Made by a program: the position numbers and the translations under genes | Origin: Enterobacter sp. RIT418 | GTDB lineage: Bacteria > Pseudomonadota > Gammaproteobacteria > Enterobacterales > Enterobacteriaceae | Direction of reading: 5' to 3' | Length of the DNA stretch: 64,000 nt | NCBI RefSeq assembly: GCF_003057745.1 | Contig: NZ_QBJD02000001.1 | Coordinates: 62,001 to 126,000, forward strand | Notes under the pieces: generated by a model | Seen by the model: only the letters and a program-made list of their open reading frames with translations | Databases searched by the model: none | Told to the model about the DNA's origin: nothing | In this document: piece after piece, positions 19,948 to 28,098 of the stretch | Position numbering within the stretch: position 1 is the stretch's first letter | How the letters are laid out: each line of letters starts with the position of its first letter

Positions 19948-20420
19948 AAATAACGCTGTTATCCGCGCTGGGCTGTGCGCTGGTGGGGGGAGCCGTGGGG
20001 CTCGCCATTTGCACAATTCTTACTCACAGAGGGGATGCGCTGGCCTGCAGCACGGAGTTCAATTTTATTCGCAATCAGGGAAGGGCAAGCGAGGTGAAGG
20101 TGAACGCGATCGCGCAGTTTTATTTCCACAAGGATGGGACGGGGCTGACGACGTATAAAGGCGCCGCGTCGGCGGAAGGGCGCAATATGATCATCGACAG
20201 AGACGTGGATTTTAGCTGGCACCGTCGAGACGATGACAACGTTATTGTTCTCACCTATACCAAAACCTGGCGGCGGCATAATGATAATACGCCCGATACG
20301 CAGTGGGGCAGTTTTGCTCGCCCGACGGCACGTTATTATCTGACGCTGTCTGAACTTTCGCCTTCGGTCTGGCTGATTCAGGACCGGCTCTATCCCACCT
20401 ATGTTTGCCGGGGAGAGTAA
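19944..20420 (+). CDS. FidL-like membrane-anchored periplasmic protein
   Basis: A 158-residue protein with one N-terminal hydrophobic segment (LLSALGCALVGGAVGLAICTIL) and a periplasmic remainder with cysteines at CSTEF near 36 and at the C terminus (TYVCRGE). Its coupling to a MarT-like regulator (ATGA overlap) is the arrangement of marT-fidL in Salmonella and psaE-psaF in Yersinia, where the second protein stabilises or tunes the first. The assignment rests on topology and context; sequence similarity is only moderate by eye. Confidence 0.75.
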   Translation: MKITLLSALGCALVGGAVGLAICTILTHRGDALACSTEFNFIRNQGRASEVKVNAIAQFYFHKDGTGLTTYKGAASAEGRNMIIDRDVDFSWHRRDDDNVIVLTYTKTWRRHNDNTPDTQWGSFARPTARYYLTLSELSPSVWLIQDRLYPTYVCRGE

Positions 20421-20432
20421 GGCATAAAAAAA

Positions 20433-20459
20433 GGAGAATGCCTGAGGCATTCTCCTTTT
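20433..20459. terminator. Bidirectional terminator between the FidL-like gene and yccA
   Basis: A 10-bp perfect stem GGAGAATGCC-TGA-GGCATTCTCC is flanked by seven A on the left and TTTTC on the right. It lies between convergent genes. Confidence 0.9.
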
Positions 20460-20478
20460 CTGTTAGATATCAGTCGGC

Positions 20479-21138
20479 TTAATCGCGGCTGGCGAAGCCC
20501 AGGATGCTGAGCAGGCTGACGAAGATGTTGTACAGCGACACGTACAGGCTCACGGTGGCGCGGATGTAGTTGGTCTCACCGCCGTGAATGATGTTGCTGG
20601 TTTCATACAGGATCGCGCCGGATGAAATCAGGATGAACACCGCGCTGATCGCCAGGTGCAGCGCAGGCAGCTGCAGGAAGATGTTCGCCACCATGCCGAT
20701 CAGCACCACCACGATACCCGCCATGAGCATCCCGCCGAGGAAGGACATATCCTTGCGGGTGGTCAGCACGTAGGCCGAGCAGCAGAAGAAGACCAGCGCG
20801 GTACCGCCCAGCGCCATGCCGATGACGTCACCCATTCCGGCAGACAGATAGGCGTTCAGGATCGGCCCCAGAATGTAGCCCAGGAAGCCGGTAAAGGCGA
20901 AGGCGGACAGAATGCCCACCGGTTTATCGGCGGTTTTGTAGGTCAGGAACATCAGGCCGTACATGCCCACCAGCGTCAGGATCAGCCCCGGAGACGGCAG
21001 CATCAGCACGGTGCTGGCCGTTGCGGTGATCGCCGAAAACGCCAGCGTCAGGCTGAGCATGAAATAGGTATTGCGCAGCACCTTGTGGGTGCTGAGTAGC
21101 GACGTGCGGTCGCGTGAAGAAGTAATTATACGGTCCAT
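20479..21138 (-). CDS. yccA: YccA, BAX-inhibitor-1-like FtsH substrate/modulator
   Basis: A 219-residue protein with seven hydrophobic segments, nearly identical in pattern to E. coli YccA ([31 protein letters not shown] at the end). YccA is a BI-1-like inner membrane protein that is degraded by FtsH and can restrain FtsH when the Sec translocon is jammed. In E. coli it directly follows tusE; here the fimbrial island separates them. Confidence 0.96.
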   Translation of the reverse strand: MDRIITSSRDRTSLLSTHKVLRNTYFMLSLTLAFSAITATASTVLMLPSPGLILTLVGMYGLMFLTYKTADKPVGILSAFAFTGFLGYILGPILNAYLSAGMGDVIGMALGGTALVFFCCSAYVLTTRKDMSFLGGMLMAGIVVVLIGMVANIFLQLPALHLAISAVFILISSGAILYETSNIIHGGETNYIRATVSLYVSLYNIFVSLLSILGFASRD

Positions 21139-21407
21139 GAGTCACTCTCTTATGACAGATGTAATTGACGGCAAGCATAGGAAACGCAGCGCCAGACTCA
21201 AAATGGTTTTACCCATCTTTACTCAGTGCGTTAGGCCATTAGCTGGCTATTTATTCTGCAAAAATCCCTTTTCGTAGAAGGAATGGCGATTTAGCGATTT
21301 TATTCAGATCAAGCTCTTATAGGTTACTGAAAATTATTGCGTTATTACAGCCCCGGCGCTAAGAGTTATTTCCGGATCGTCATAAAACAGACAACAAGGC
21401 GAAGGAA

Positions 21408-23036
21408 ATGAAACCACAAACACGCAATATCTTTACACTCTCTGTGTTAACCGCCGCGGTGCTTGGCGCGAGCGCCCCGGCGTGGGCGGCTAACGTCCCG
21501 TCAGGAACCGCGCTGGCAGAGAAGCAGGAGCTGGTTCGAAACAACGGTAATGAACCCGCGTCGCTTGATCCGCATAAAGTTGAAAGCGATGTTGAATTCA
21601 ATATTATCAGTGATTTATTCGATGGGCTGGTCAGCGTCTCGCCGAAAGGTGAGATCCAGCCGCGCCTCGCGGAGAAATGGGAAAACAAAGACAACACCGT
21701 CTGGACGTTCCACCTGCGCCCGGGCATTACCTGGAGCGACGGCACGGCCATCACCGCGCAGGACGTGGTGTGGAGCTGGCAGCGGCTGGTCGATCCCAAA
21801 ACGGCGTCCCCCTACGCCAGCTATCCAGGCAGCATGCGCATCGCCAACGCCGCTGAGATTGCCGAGGGCAAAGCGTCCCCCGAGTCGCTGGGCGTGAAGG
21901 CCATTGACGACGCGACTCTCGAAGTGACGCTCACCCAGCCGAACGCGGCCTTCCTGGCGATGCTGGCGCACCCGTCGCTGGTGCCGATAGATAAGGTGCT
22001 GGTCGGGCGCTACGGCGAGAAGTGGACCAAGCCCGAGCATATTGTCACCAGCGGGGCGTACAAGCTCTCTCAGTGGGTCGTCAACGAGCGCATCATTGCC
22101 GAGCGCAACCCGCGCTACTGGGATAATGCGCATACCGTGATCAACAAGGTGACCTATCTGCCAATTACCTCAGAAGCCGCGGACGTTAACCGCTATAAGG
22201 CGGGTGAGATTGATATCGTCTACACGGTGCCGATTAACCAGTTTGCGCTGCTGAAAAAAACGCTGGGCAGCGAGCTGGACGTGTCGCCGCAGCTTGCAAC
22301 CTATTACTACGAATTTAATACTGCCCGTCCGCCGTTCAACGATGCCCGCGTGCGTCTGGCGCTGAACCTGGCGCTGGATAAGGACATTATTGCCGAGAAG
22401 GTGCTGGGGCAGGGGCAGCGCCCGGCGTGGCTTATCAGCCAGCCGGACATCGGCGGCGTGACGCTAAAAAACCCTGATTACGCCAGCTGGCCGATGGACA
22501 AGCGCATTGCCGAGGCGAAAAAGCTGCTGGCCGAGGCCGGATTTAATGCCGATCACCCCCTCAGCTTTAACCTGCTCTACAACACCTCCGAGTCGCACCA
22601 GCGCATCGCCATCGCCGCCAGCTCGATGTGGAAGAAAAATCTCGGCGTAGAGGCGAAGCTGCAGAACCAGGAGTGGAAAACCATGCTGGACACCATGCAC
22701 ACCCACAACTTTGACGCGGTGCGCTACGCGTGGATCGCAGACTACGACGATGCCTCAACCTTCCTGAATAACTTCCGCACCGGCGATAGCCAGAACACTA
22801 CCCAGTACAGCAATCCCGCGTTTGACCAGGCGATGAGCGACGCGGCGAAGGCGAAAACGGCGCAGGCGCGCGGGACGTATTATCAAAAAGCGGAAGATTT
22901 ACTGAGCCGCGACGTGCCGGCCATTCCGGTCTACCACTATGTGCGCACGCACCTGGTCAAACCGTGGGTGGGCGGGTTTACGCCGGATAAGCTTGGGTAT
23001 TACTACACCAAAGATATGTACATCAAAAAGCACTGA
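21408..23036 (+). CDS. OppA/MppA-like oligopeptide-binding protein (orphan)
   Basis: A 542-residue SBP_bac_5 protein with signal peptide (ending APAWA). It resembles OppA throughout: TALAEKQELVRNNGNEPASLDPHK, WTFHLRPGITWSDGTAITAQD, VTYLPITSEAADVNRYKAGEID and LVKPWVGGFTP. The match is that of a paralogue, not the OppA orthologue. No permease or ATPase genes are adjacent, so it probably delivers peptides to the shared Opp or a related transporter, as MppA does. Monocistronic, with an AAGGAA site before the start. Confidence 0.87.
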   Translation: MKPQTRNIFTLSVLTAAVLGASAPAWAANVPSGTALAEKQELVRNNGNEPASLDPHKVESDVEFNIISDLFDGLVSVSPKGEIQPRLAEKWENKDNTVWTFHLRPGITWSDGTAITAQDVVWSWQRLVDPKTASPYASYPGSMRIANAAEIAEGKASPESLGVKAIDDATLEVTLTQPNAAFLAMLAHPSLVPIDKVLVGRYGEKWTKPEHIVTSGAYKLSQWVVNERIIAERNPRYWDNAHTVINKVTYLPITSEAADVNRYKAGEIDIVYTVPINQFALLKKTLGSELDVSPQLATYYYEFNTARPPFNDARVRLALNLALDKDIIAEKVLGQGQRPAWLISQPDIGGVTLKNPDYASWPMDKRIAEAKKLLAEAGFNADHPLSFNLLYNTSESHQRIAIAASSMWKKNLGVEAKLQNQEWKTMLDTMHTHNFDAVRYAWIADYDDASTFLNNFRTGDSQNTTQYSNPAFDQAMSDAAKAKTAQARGTYYQKAEDLLSRDVPAIPVYHYVRTHLVKPWVGGFTPDKLGYYYTKDMYIKKH

Positions 23037-23139
23037 TCGATTTAAAGCTATTTTGTGCTGATAAAGTGGTCAATATGTTGTTGATTCAACCGATTAAACG
23101 GTTTTTGACTATTTTTCAGGCGAACGAATGCGCTGGCAC

Positions 23140-23168
23140 TTTACAGCTTCCGGTGAGGTGTTTATAGT
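23140..23168 (+). promoter_or_regulatory. Promoter of the first tRNA-Ser
   Basis: TTTACA at 23140-23145 and TATAGT at 23163-23168 with a 17-bp spacer, followed by a GC-rich discriminator (TCGCC) just before the tRNA. The same elements with the same spacing precede the second copy. Confidence 0.75.
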
Positions 23169-23180
23169 TCGCCTCACTTA

Positions 23181-23268
23181 GGAAGCGTGGCCGAGCGGTT
23201 GAAGGCACCGGTCTTGAAAACCGGCGACCCGAAAGGGTTCTAGAGTTCGAATCTCTACGCTTCCGCCA
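23181..23268 (+). tRNA. serT: tRNA-Ser (UGA), copy 1
   Basis: An 88-nt class II tRNA matching E. coli serT. The acceptor GGAAGCG pairs with CGCTTCC, with G73 and an encoded CCA end. The anticodon loop CTTGAAA gives TGA, and the long variable arm is GCGACCCGAAAGGGTTC. It sits downstream of yccA, as serT does in E. coli. Confidence 0.97.
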
Positions 23269-23275
23269 AATTCGA

Positions 23276-23310
23276 AAGCCCTGCGATAGCAATATCGCAG
23301 GGCTTTTTGC
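23276..23310 (+). terminator. Terminator of tRNA-Ser copy 1
   Basis: A stem AAGCCCTGCGATA-GCAA-TATCGCAGGGCTT followed by TTT. It ends the first tRNA transcript before the second promoter. Confidence 0.88.
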
Positions 23311-23359
23311 TTTTATGCGCTCATAAAATGGCCGCCCGCAAGATTAGAAAAATTCCTGC

Positions 23360-23388
23360 TTTACAAGGCGCTAATAGACGTTTATAGT
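23360..23388 (+). promoter_or_regulatory. Promoter of the second tRNA-Ser
   Basis: TTTACA at 23360-23365 and TATAGT at 23383-23388 with a 17-bp spacer and a GCGCC discriminator of the kind seen at stringently controlled promoters. It duplicates the elements at 23140-23168. Confidence 0.75.
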
Positions 23389-23400
23389 GCGCCTCACTTT

Positions 23401-23488
23401 GGAAGCGTGGCCGAGCGGTTGAAGGCACCGGTCTTGAAAACCGGCGACCCGAAAGGGTTCTAGAGTTCGAATCTCTACGCTTCCGCCA
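23401..23488 (+). tRNA. tRNA-Ser (UGA), copy 2
   Basis: Identical over all 88 nt to the copy at 23181-23268. It starts 132 bp after the end of the first copy, with its own promoter and terminator. A tandem duplication; E. coli has a single serT here. Confidence 0.97.
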
Positions 23489-23493
23489 AATTT

Positions 23494-23529
23494 AAACCCC
23501 AGCTGATTACGTCAGCTGGGGTTTTTCTT
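23494..23529 (+). terminator. Terminator of tRNA-Ser copy 2
   Basis: A stem AAACCCCAGCTGA-TTACG-TCAGCTGGGGTTT followed by a T-rich tail. Its sequence is unrelated to the terminator of copy 1. Confidence 0.88.
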
Positions 23530-23637
23530 TTATCCGCTATCAATGTGTTTTCCTTTCTTTAGGCGAGTAGCGAATCCAGGTCTTTGGATAAAAGACTGGC
23601 GGCCTTATGTTGAAAGCCTTGTCCGATTGCGGCAAAC

Positions 23638-23733
23638 AAAAAAAGCCTGCTCCGCAGAGGAGCAGGAAAATCACAAACACCAGTTTTACTTCACTCAGTT
23701 GGGATGTAACTTCAGGTAAGTTACCTTCTAAGT
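23638..23733 (-). ncRNA. Candidate small RNA ending in a strong terminator
   Basis: In the 386-bp gap between the tRNA and puuE, the minus strand shows a hairpin GTAACTT-ACCTG-AAGTTAC (23706-23724). After about 40 unpaired bases comes an intrinsic terminator CCTGCTCC-TCTGC-GGAGCAGG with seven T (23638-23666). Hairpin, single-stranded stretch and terminator together resemble a Hfq-type small RNA of about 90 nt. The promoter is weak by eye (TTGACC upstream, poor -10). Alternatives are a read-through terminator behind puuE or part of a short membrane-protein ORF on the same strand (TTG start at 23767). Low confidence. Confidence 0.35.
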
Positions 23734-23830
23734 ATGGCCTTAATGCCGCGTTTTTCCACCAGGTCAACTCATTGATAAGTCACCATAAATGAAGGTATTT
23801 ATGCGCATTGCGTCTCTAAAACGAATCGCC

Positions 23831-23869
23831 AACAGCCCCTGCGATGTCGCTACCGCAGGGGCTGTTTTT
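23831..23869. terminator. Terminator downstream of puuE
   Basis: A 13-bp stem AACAGCCCCTGCG...CGCAGGGGCTGTT, with the T-run on the plus-strand side. It sits just after the puuE stop codon, so it can end the puu transcript as a stable stem and stop transcription coming from the tRNA side. Confidence 0.75.
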
Positions 23870-23874
23870 ACGGG

Positions 23875-25143
23875 TTACGCGTCGCGCATCGCCTGCTGAA
23901 GAATCGCCAGCGCCTGGGTGAACTGCGCGTCCGGGATGGTCAACGGATAGAGGAAGCGGATCACGTTGCCGTATTGCCCGCAGGTTAGCAGCAGAAGCCC
24001 CTGTTCAAGCGCCTTCTGCTGGATTTTCTGCGCAATCGCGGCAGACGGCTCGCGGGTGGTCGGGTCGAAAAACTCGGCGGCGATCATTGAACCGACGCCG
24101 CGCACCGCGGCAAGAGACGGGCAACCGCTTTTGATCTCCTCCAGCGTGGCCTTCAGCCGGTCGCCCAGCCGCTGCGCGCGCTCGCACAGCCCCTCGTTGT
24201 CGATAATATTCAGCACCGCGTGCGCGGCGGCGACGGCGAGCGGGTTCCCGGCATAGGTTCCGCCCAGGCCGCCGGGCGCGGGCGCGTCCATAATGTCGGC
24301 TTTGCCCACCACGCCGGAGAGCGGCATGCCGCCCGCCAGGCTTTTCGCCATGGTCATGAGATCGGGCCCGTCGGCGTAGTGGTCCATCGCAAACAGCCTG
24401 CCGGTGCGGGCAAAGCCGCTCTGGACTTCGTCGGCAATCATCACGATGCCGTGCTCGTCGCAGATGCGGCGAACGGCGGCGACCAGCTCCTTCGGCGCAA
24501 CGTTAAAGCCGCCTTCGCCCTGAACCGGCTCGAAGATAATTGCCGCTACCTGCTTCGCCTCAATGTCGGCTTTGAACAGGCGCTCAATCGCCGTTAAGGC
24601 ATCCTGCGTGGTGATACCGTGCAGCTCTGACGGGTACGGCACGTGGTAAACCGAGCCGGGGAAAGGACCGAAGCCGATCTTGTAGGGCGCGACTTTGCCG
24701 GTCAGCGCCATGGTCATATAGGTTCGGCCGTGAAACCCGCCGCCGAACGCAATCACGCCGGGGCGACCGGTGTGGGCGCGGGCGATTTTAACCGCGTTTT
24801 CGACCGCTTCGGCACCGGTTGTGAAGAAGGCGGTTTTGGCCGGGCCTTTTATCGGCGCCAGCTCGTTAAGCTTCTCCGCCAGCGAGACGTAGCTCTCGTA
24901 AGGCACGATCTGATACGCCGTGTGGGTAAACTGCTGAAGCTGTTTCTCCACGGCGGCAACCATATCCGGATGGCGATGGCCGGTATTCAGCACGGCGATC
25001 CCGGCGGCAAAGTCGATATACTCATTGCCTTCCACGTCGGTTAACGTAGCGTTCTGCGCCGACTCGGCAAAGAACTGGCACATCACGCCCACGCCGCGCG
25101 GGGTGGCAGAAAGACGACGCTGGTGAAATTCGTTGTTGCTCAT
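23875..25143 (-). CDS. puuE: PuuE, 4-aminobutyrate aminotransferase
   Basis: A 421-residue class III PLP aminotransferase, the same length as E. coli PuuE. It transfers the amino group of GABA to 2-oxoglutarate as the last steps of putrescine degradation. Visible are the cofactor region FFTTGAEAVENAVKIAR, IIFEPVQGEGGF, the aspartate of IADEVQSGFARTG, and the Schiff-base lysine in TMAKSLAGGMPLS. Last gene of the puuDRCBE operon; the start at 25143 matches the family. Confidence 0.95.
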   Translation of the reverse strand: MSNNEFHQRRLSATPRGVGVMCQFFAESAQNATLTDVEGNEYIDFAAGIAVLNTGHRHPDMVAAVEKQLQQFTHTAYQIVPYESYVSLAEKLNELAPIKGPAKTAFFTTGAEAVENAVKIARAHTGRPGVIAFGGGFHGRTYMTMALTGKVAPYKIGFGPFPGSVYHVPYPSELHGITTQDALTAIERLFKADIEAKQVAAIIFEPVQGEGGFNVAPKELVAAVRRICDEHGIVMIADEVQSGFARTGRLFAMDHYADGPDLMTMAKSLAGGMPLSGVVGKADIMDAPAPGGLGGTYAGNPLAVAAAHAVLNIIDNEGLCERAQRLGDRLKATLEEIKSGCPSLAAVRGVGSMIAAEFFDPTTREPSAAIAQKIQQKALEQGLLLLTCGQYGNVIRFLYPLTIPDAQFTQALAILQQAMRDA

Positions 25144-25169
25144 GTTTAGCACCCTTTTAAAAGAAAAAA

Positions 25170-26450
25170 TTACACGCCAAGACGATCGCGCAGGCTGTAG
25201 TACGCCGCGCCCATCGCGGTGAACGGGATGCGCAGGCTGCGTCCGCCCGGGAACGGGTAGTGCGGCAGATTCGCGAAGGCGTCGAAGCGCTCCGCGTCGC
25301 CGCGCAGCAGCTCCGATATCAGTCGGCCCGCCAGGTGGGTACAGGTCACGCCGTGGCCGCTGTAGCCCTGCATGTAGTAGATGTTTTTATCGAGGCGGCC
25401 AAACTGCGGCATGCGCGACAGCGTCAGCAGGAAGTTGCCGGTCCAGCGGTAGTCGATTTTTACGCCCTGCAGCTGCGGGAAGGTTTTCAGCAGCTTCGGC
25501 ATGACCAGGCGCTCCACGTCGTCCGGATCGCGCGCGCCGTACACCACGCCGCCGCCGTACAGCAGGCGGTTGTCGGCGGTCAGGCGGTAGTAGTCCAGCA
25601 GGTAGTTACAGTCTTCCACGCAGTAGTTGTTCGGAATAAGCGAGCGGGCAAGATCCTCAGAAAGCGGCGCGGTAGTGACCACCTGCGTGCCGCAGGGCAT
25701 GCTGCGCTTCGCCAGCTCGGGCTCGACCTTGTCGCCCAGGTAGGCGTTTCCGGCGACGATCACGTAGCGCGCGGTAACCTGGCCCTGCGCCGTACTCACT
25801 ACCGCCGGGCTGGTGTGCGCGATGCGGGTCACCGGAGATTGCTCGTATACGCGGCCGCCGTTGAGGCGAATCGCGTCCGCCTCGCCGATGGCTAAATTCA
25901 GCGGATGAATATGTCCGCCGCTGTGGTCGAGCAGCGCGCCGGTATAGCGATCGCTGTCGACTTCACGGCGGATCGCGCTGGCGTCCAGCAGCTCCAGCTG
26001 GGTATTGCCGTAGCGCTCCCAGTTTTCCTTTTGCTCTTCCAGCGTCTCCATCTGCTTGCCGTTGAGCGCCACGAACAGGCCGCCGGGGCGATAATCACAC
26101 GCGATCTGGTAGCGTTGGATCCGCTCGCGGATAATGTCGCCGCCCTCAAACATCATGCTGCCGAGCATTCTGGCGGCGTCCGGGCCGTAGGTTTTCTCAA
26201 TAACGTCGATATCGCGGCTGTAGGAGTTAACCAGCTGCCCGCCGTTGCGCCCGCTGGCGCCATAGCCGATGCGCGCGCCTTCCAGCAGCACGACGTCGTA
26301 GCCCAGTTCGGCAAGGTGCAGGGCGGAGGAGAGGCCGGTATATCCGCCGCCGACCACGCACACGTCGCAGCTGATGGATTCGCTCAGCGTTGGGAACGGT
26401 TCATATTTATTGGCGCTGGCGGCGTAATAGCTGGTGGTATGTTCAGTCAT
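25170..26450 (-). CDS. puuB: PuuB, gamma-glutamylputrescine oxidase
   Basis: A 426-residue DAO-family flavoenzyme, the same length as E. coli PuuB. It oxidises gamma-glutamylputrescine to gamma-glutamyl-gamma-aminobutyraldehyde with release of ammonia and peroxide. The FAD-binding VCVVGGGYTGLSSALHLAELG lies at about 30-50 and GASGRNGGQLVNSY near 65-80. It is 2 bp from puuC and 26 bp from puuE. Confidence 0.95.
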   Translation of the reverse strand: MTEHTTSYYAASANKYEPFPTLSESISCDVCVVGGGYTGLSSALHLAELGYDVVLLEGARIGYGASGRNGGQLVNSYSRDIDVIEKTYGPDAARMLGSMMFEGGDIIRERIQRYQIACDYRPGGLFVALNGKQMETLEEQKENWERYGNTQLELLDASAIRREVDSDRYTGALLDHSGGHIHPLNLAIGEADAIRLNGGRVYEQSPVTRIAHTSPAVVSTAQGQVTARYVIVAGNAYLGDKVEPELAKRSMPCGTQVVTTAPLSEDLARSLIPNNYCVEDCNYLLDYYRLTADNRLLYGGGVVYGARDPDDVERLVMPKLLKTFPQLQGVKIDYRWTGNFLLTLSRMPQFGRLDKNIYYMQGYSGHGVTCTHLAGRLISELLRGDAERFDAFANLPHYPFPGGRSLRIPFTAMGAAYYSLRDRLGV

Positions 26451-26452
26451 GA

Positions 26453-27940
26453 TTAGGGCTCCAGGGCAATCCAGATGGTTTTCAGTTCGGTGAATTTTTC
26501 CAGCGCGTGCAGGGACTTATCCCGTCCGTTGCCGCTCTGCTTGTAGCCGCCAAACGGCACGGTCATATCCCCGTCGTTGTAGTTATTCACGAAGACCGAG
26601 CCGGCCTTCAGGCGGCGGCTCATGCGGTGCGCGCGGGAAAGATCGCGGGTCCACACGGCGGCGCCCAGCCCGTACTGGCTGTTGTTGGCCAGGCGCAGCG
26701 CCTCTTCCTCGGTTTTAAAGCGGGTAACGACCAGCACCGGGCCGAAGATCTCCTCGGTGCAGACGGCGGAGGCCGGATCGGCGTCCACGATAATCGTCGG
26801 GCCCACGGCGGCGGGCCACGGATTTTTGCGCCCGTCCAGCAGCAGCGTGCCGGTGTTCATCCCCTCGCGGATAAAGGTGTGCACCGTATCAGCGTGGCCG
26901 TTATCAATAAGCATGCCCATGGCGGTGTCGGGATCGAGCGGGTTGCCCGGCTGCCATTTAAGCGCCTGGGCCTTCAGGCGGGTAAGAAATTCGTCCGCGA
27001 TGCTCTCTTCCAGCAGCAGGCGCGTGCCCGCGATGCAGACCTGCCCCTGGTTGTAGAAAATGCCCGCCGCGGTGCCGCTGACGGCGGCGTCCAGATCCGG
27101 GCAGTCGGCGAAAACGACGTTGGCGCTTTTGCCGCCGGCTTCAAGCCACACGCGCTTCATGTTGCTGTCGCCCGCATCCTTCATCAGCTGCTTGCCGGTG
27201 CGCGTCGAGCCGGTGAAGGTCATGACGTCCACGTCCGGATGCAGCGAAAGCGCCTGGCCCGCCTCGTGACCCAGGCCGGTGATGACGTTGAGCACGCCGT
27301 CCGGCAGCCCGGCTTCTTTCGCCAGTGCGGCGAGCCGGATGGCGGTCAGCGGGGATTTCTCAGAGGGTTTTAACACCACGCTATTGCCCGCAGCCAGCGC
27401 CGGGCCGAGCTTCCAGCAGGCCAGCAGCAGGGGGAAGTTCCAGGGCACAATCGCCGCTACCACGCCGATCGGCTCGCGAACGATCATCGCCAGCGCGCTG
27501 CTGTCGGTGGGCGCCACTTCGCCATACGCTTTATCCACCGCTTCGGCGTACCAGCGAACGGCGCGCGCCGCGCCGGGCACGTCGTCGCGCAGGCTGTGGC
27601 GGATCGGCTTGCCGGTATCCAGCGTTTCCAGCAGCGCCAGCTCTTCAGCGTGCTTTTCCATCAGGTCAGCCAGCGTATTAAGTACCGCCTTGCGACGGGC
27701 CGGAGAGGCCTGCGACCAGTCGCCGCGCTCGAAAACGCCGCGCGCAGCCTCTACCGCACGATCGACATCCGCTTTCTTACCGCGCGAGACCTGGGCAAGC
27801 GCCTGCTGCGCGCCAGGGTCGATCGTCTCGAACGTCGTATTATCGACGGCATGGCAATATTCGCCGTTAATAAAGAGGCGCGTCTCGATGTGGATATTTT
27901 TTGCTTTATCCTGCCAGTAGGTCAGGTTCTGAAAATTCAT
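26453..27940 (-). CDS. puuC: PuuC, gamma-glutamyl-gamma-aminobutyraldehyde dehydrogenase
   Basis: A 495-residue aldehyde dehydrogenase, the same length as E. coli PuuC. It oxidises the aldehyde made by PuuB. The catalytic cysteine is in FYNQGQVCIAGTR (about residue 302), the general-base glutamate in WLEAGGKSANVV (about 268), and the cofactor motif is FTGSTRTGKQL. The start at 27940 is preceded by AGGAGAG; the upstream in-frame extension is not conserved. Confidence 0.96.
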   Translation of the reverse strand: MNFQNLTYWQDKAKNIHIETRLFINGEYCHAVDNTTFETIDPGAQQALAQVSRGKKADVDRAVEAARGVFERGDWSQASPARRKAVLNTLADLMEKHAEELALLETLDTGKPIRHSLRDDVPGAARAVRWYAEAVDKAYGEVAPTDSSALAMIVREPIGVVAAIVPWNFPLLLACWKLGPALAAGNSVVLKPSEKSPLTAIRLAALAKEAGLPDGVLNVITGLGHEAGQALSLHPDVDVMTFTGSTRTGKQLMKDAGDSNMKRVWLEAGGKSANVVFADCPDLDAAVSGTAAGIFYNQGQVCIAGTRLLLEESIADEFLTRLKAQALKWQPGNPLDPDTAMGMLIDNGHADTVHTFIREGMNTGTLLLDGRKNPWPAAVGPTIIVDADPASAVCTEEIFGPVLVVTRFKTEEEALRLANNSQYGLGAAVWTRDLSRAHRMSRRLKAGSVFVNNYNDGDMTVPFGGYKQSGNGRDKSLHALEKFTELKTIWIALEP

Positions 27941-28098
27941 ATTCTCTCCTTCCTGTCGCAATCAGATAAATAAGCGCGGTAGCCGCTTACAGGCAGCAAA
28001 AGGGCGCGGGGCGTCCCAGGCGATGTCCTGTGAAATACCGTTAATAACGTTTTAGTCGAGGCCCCGACGAGATTTATGCCGTCGGGGCGGGTCTGGCA

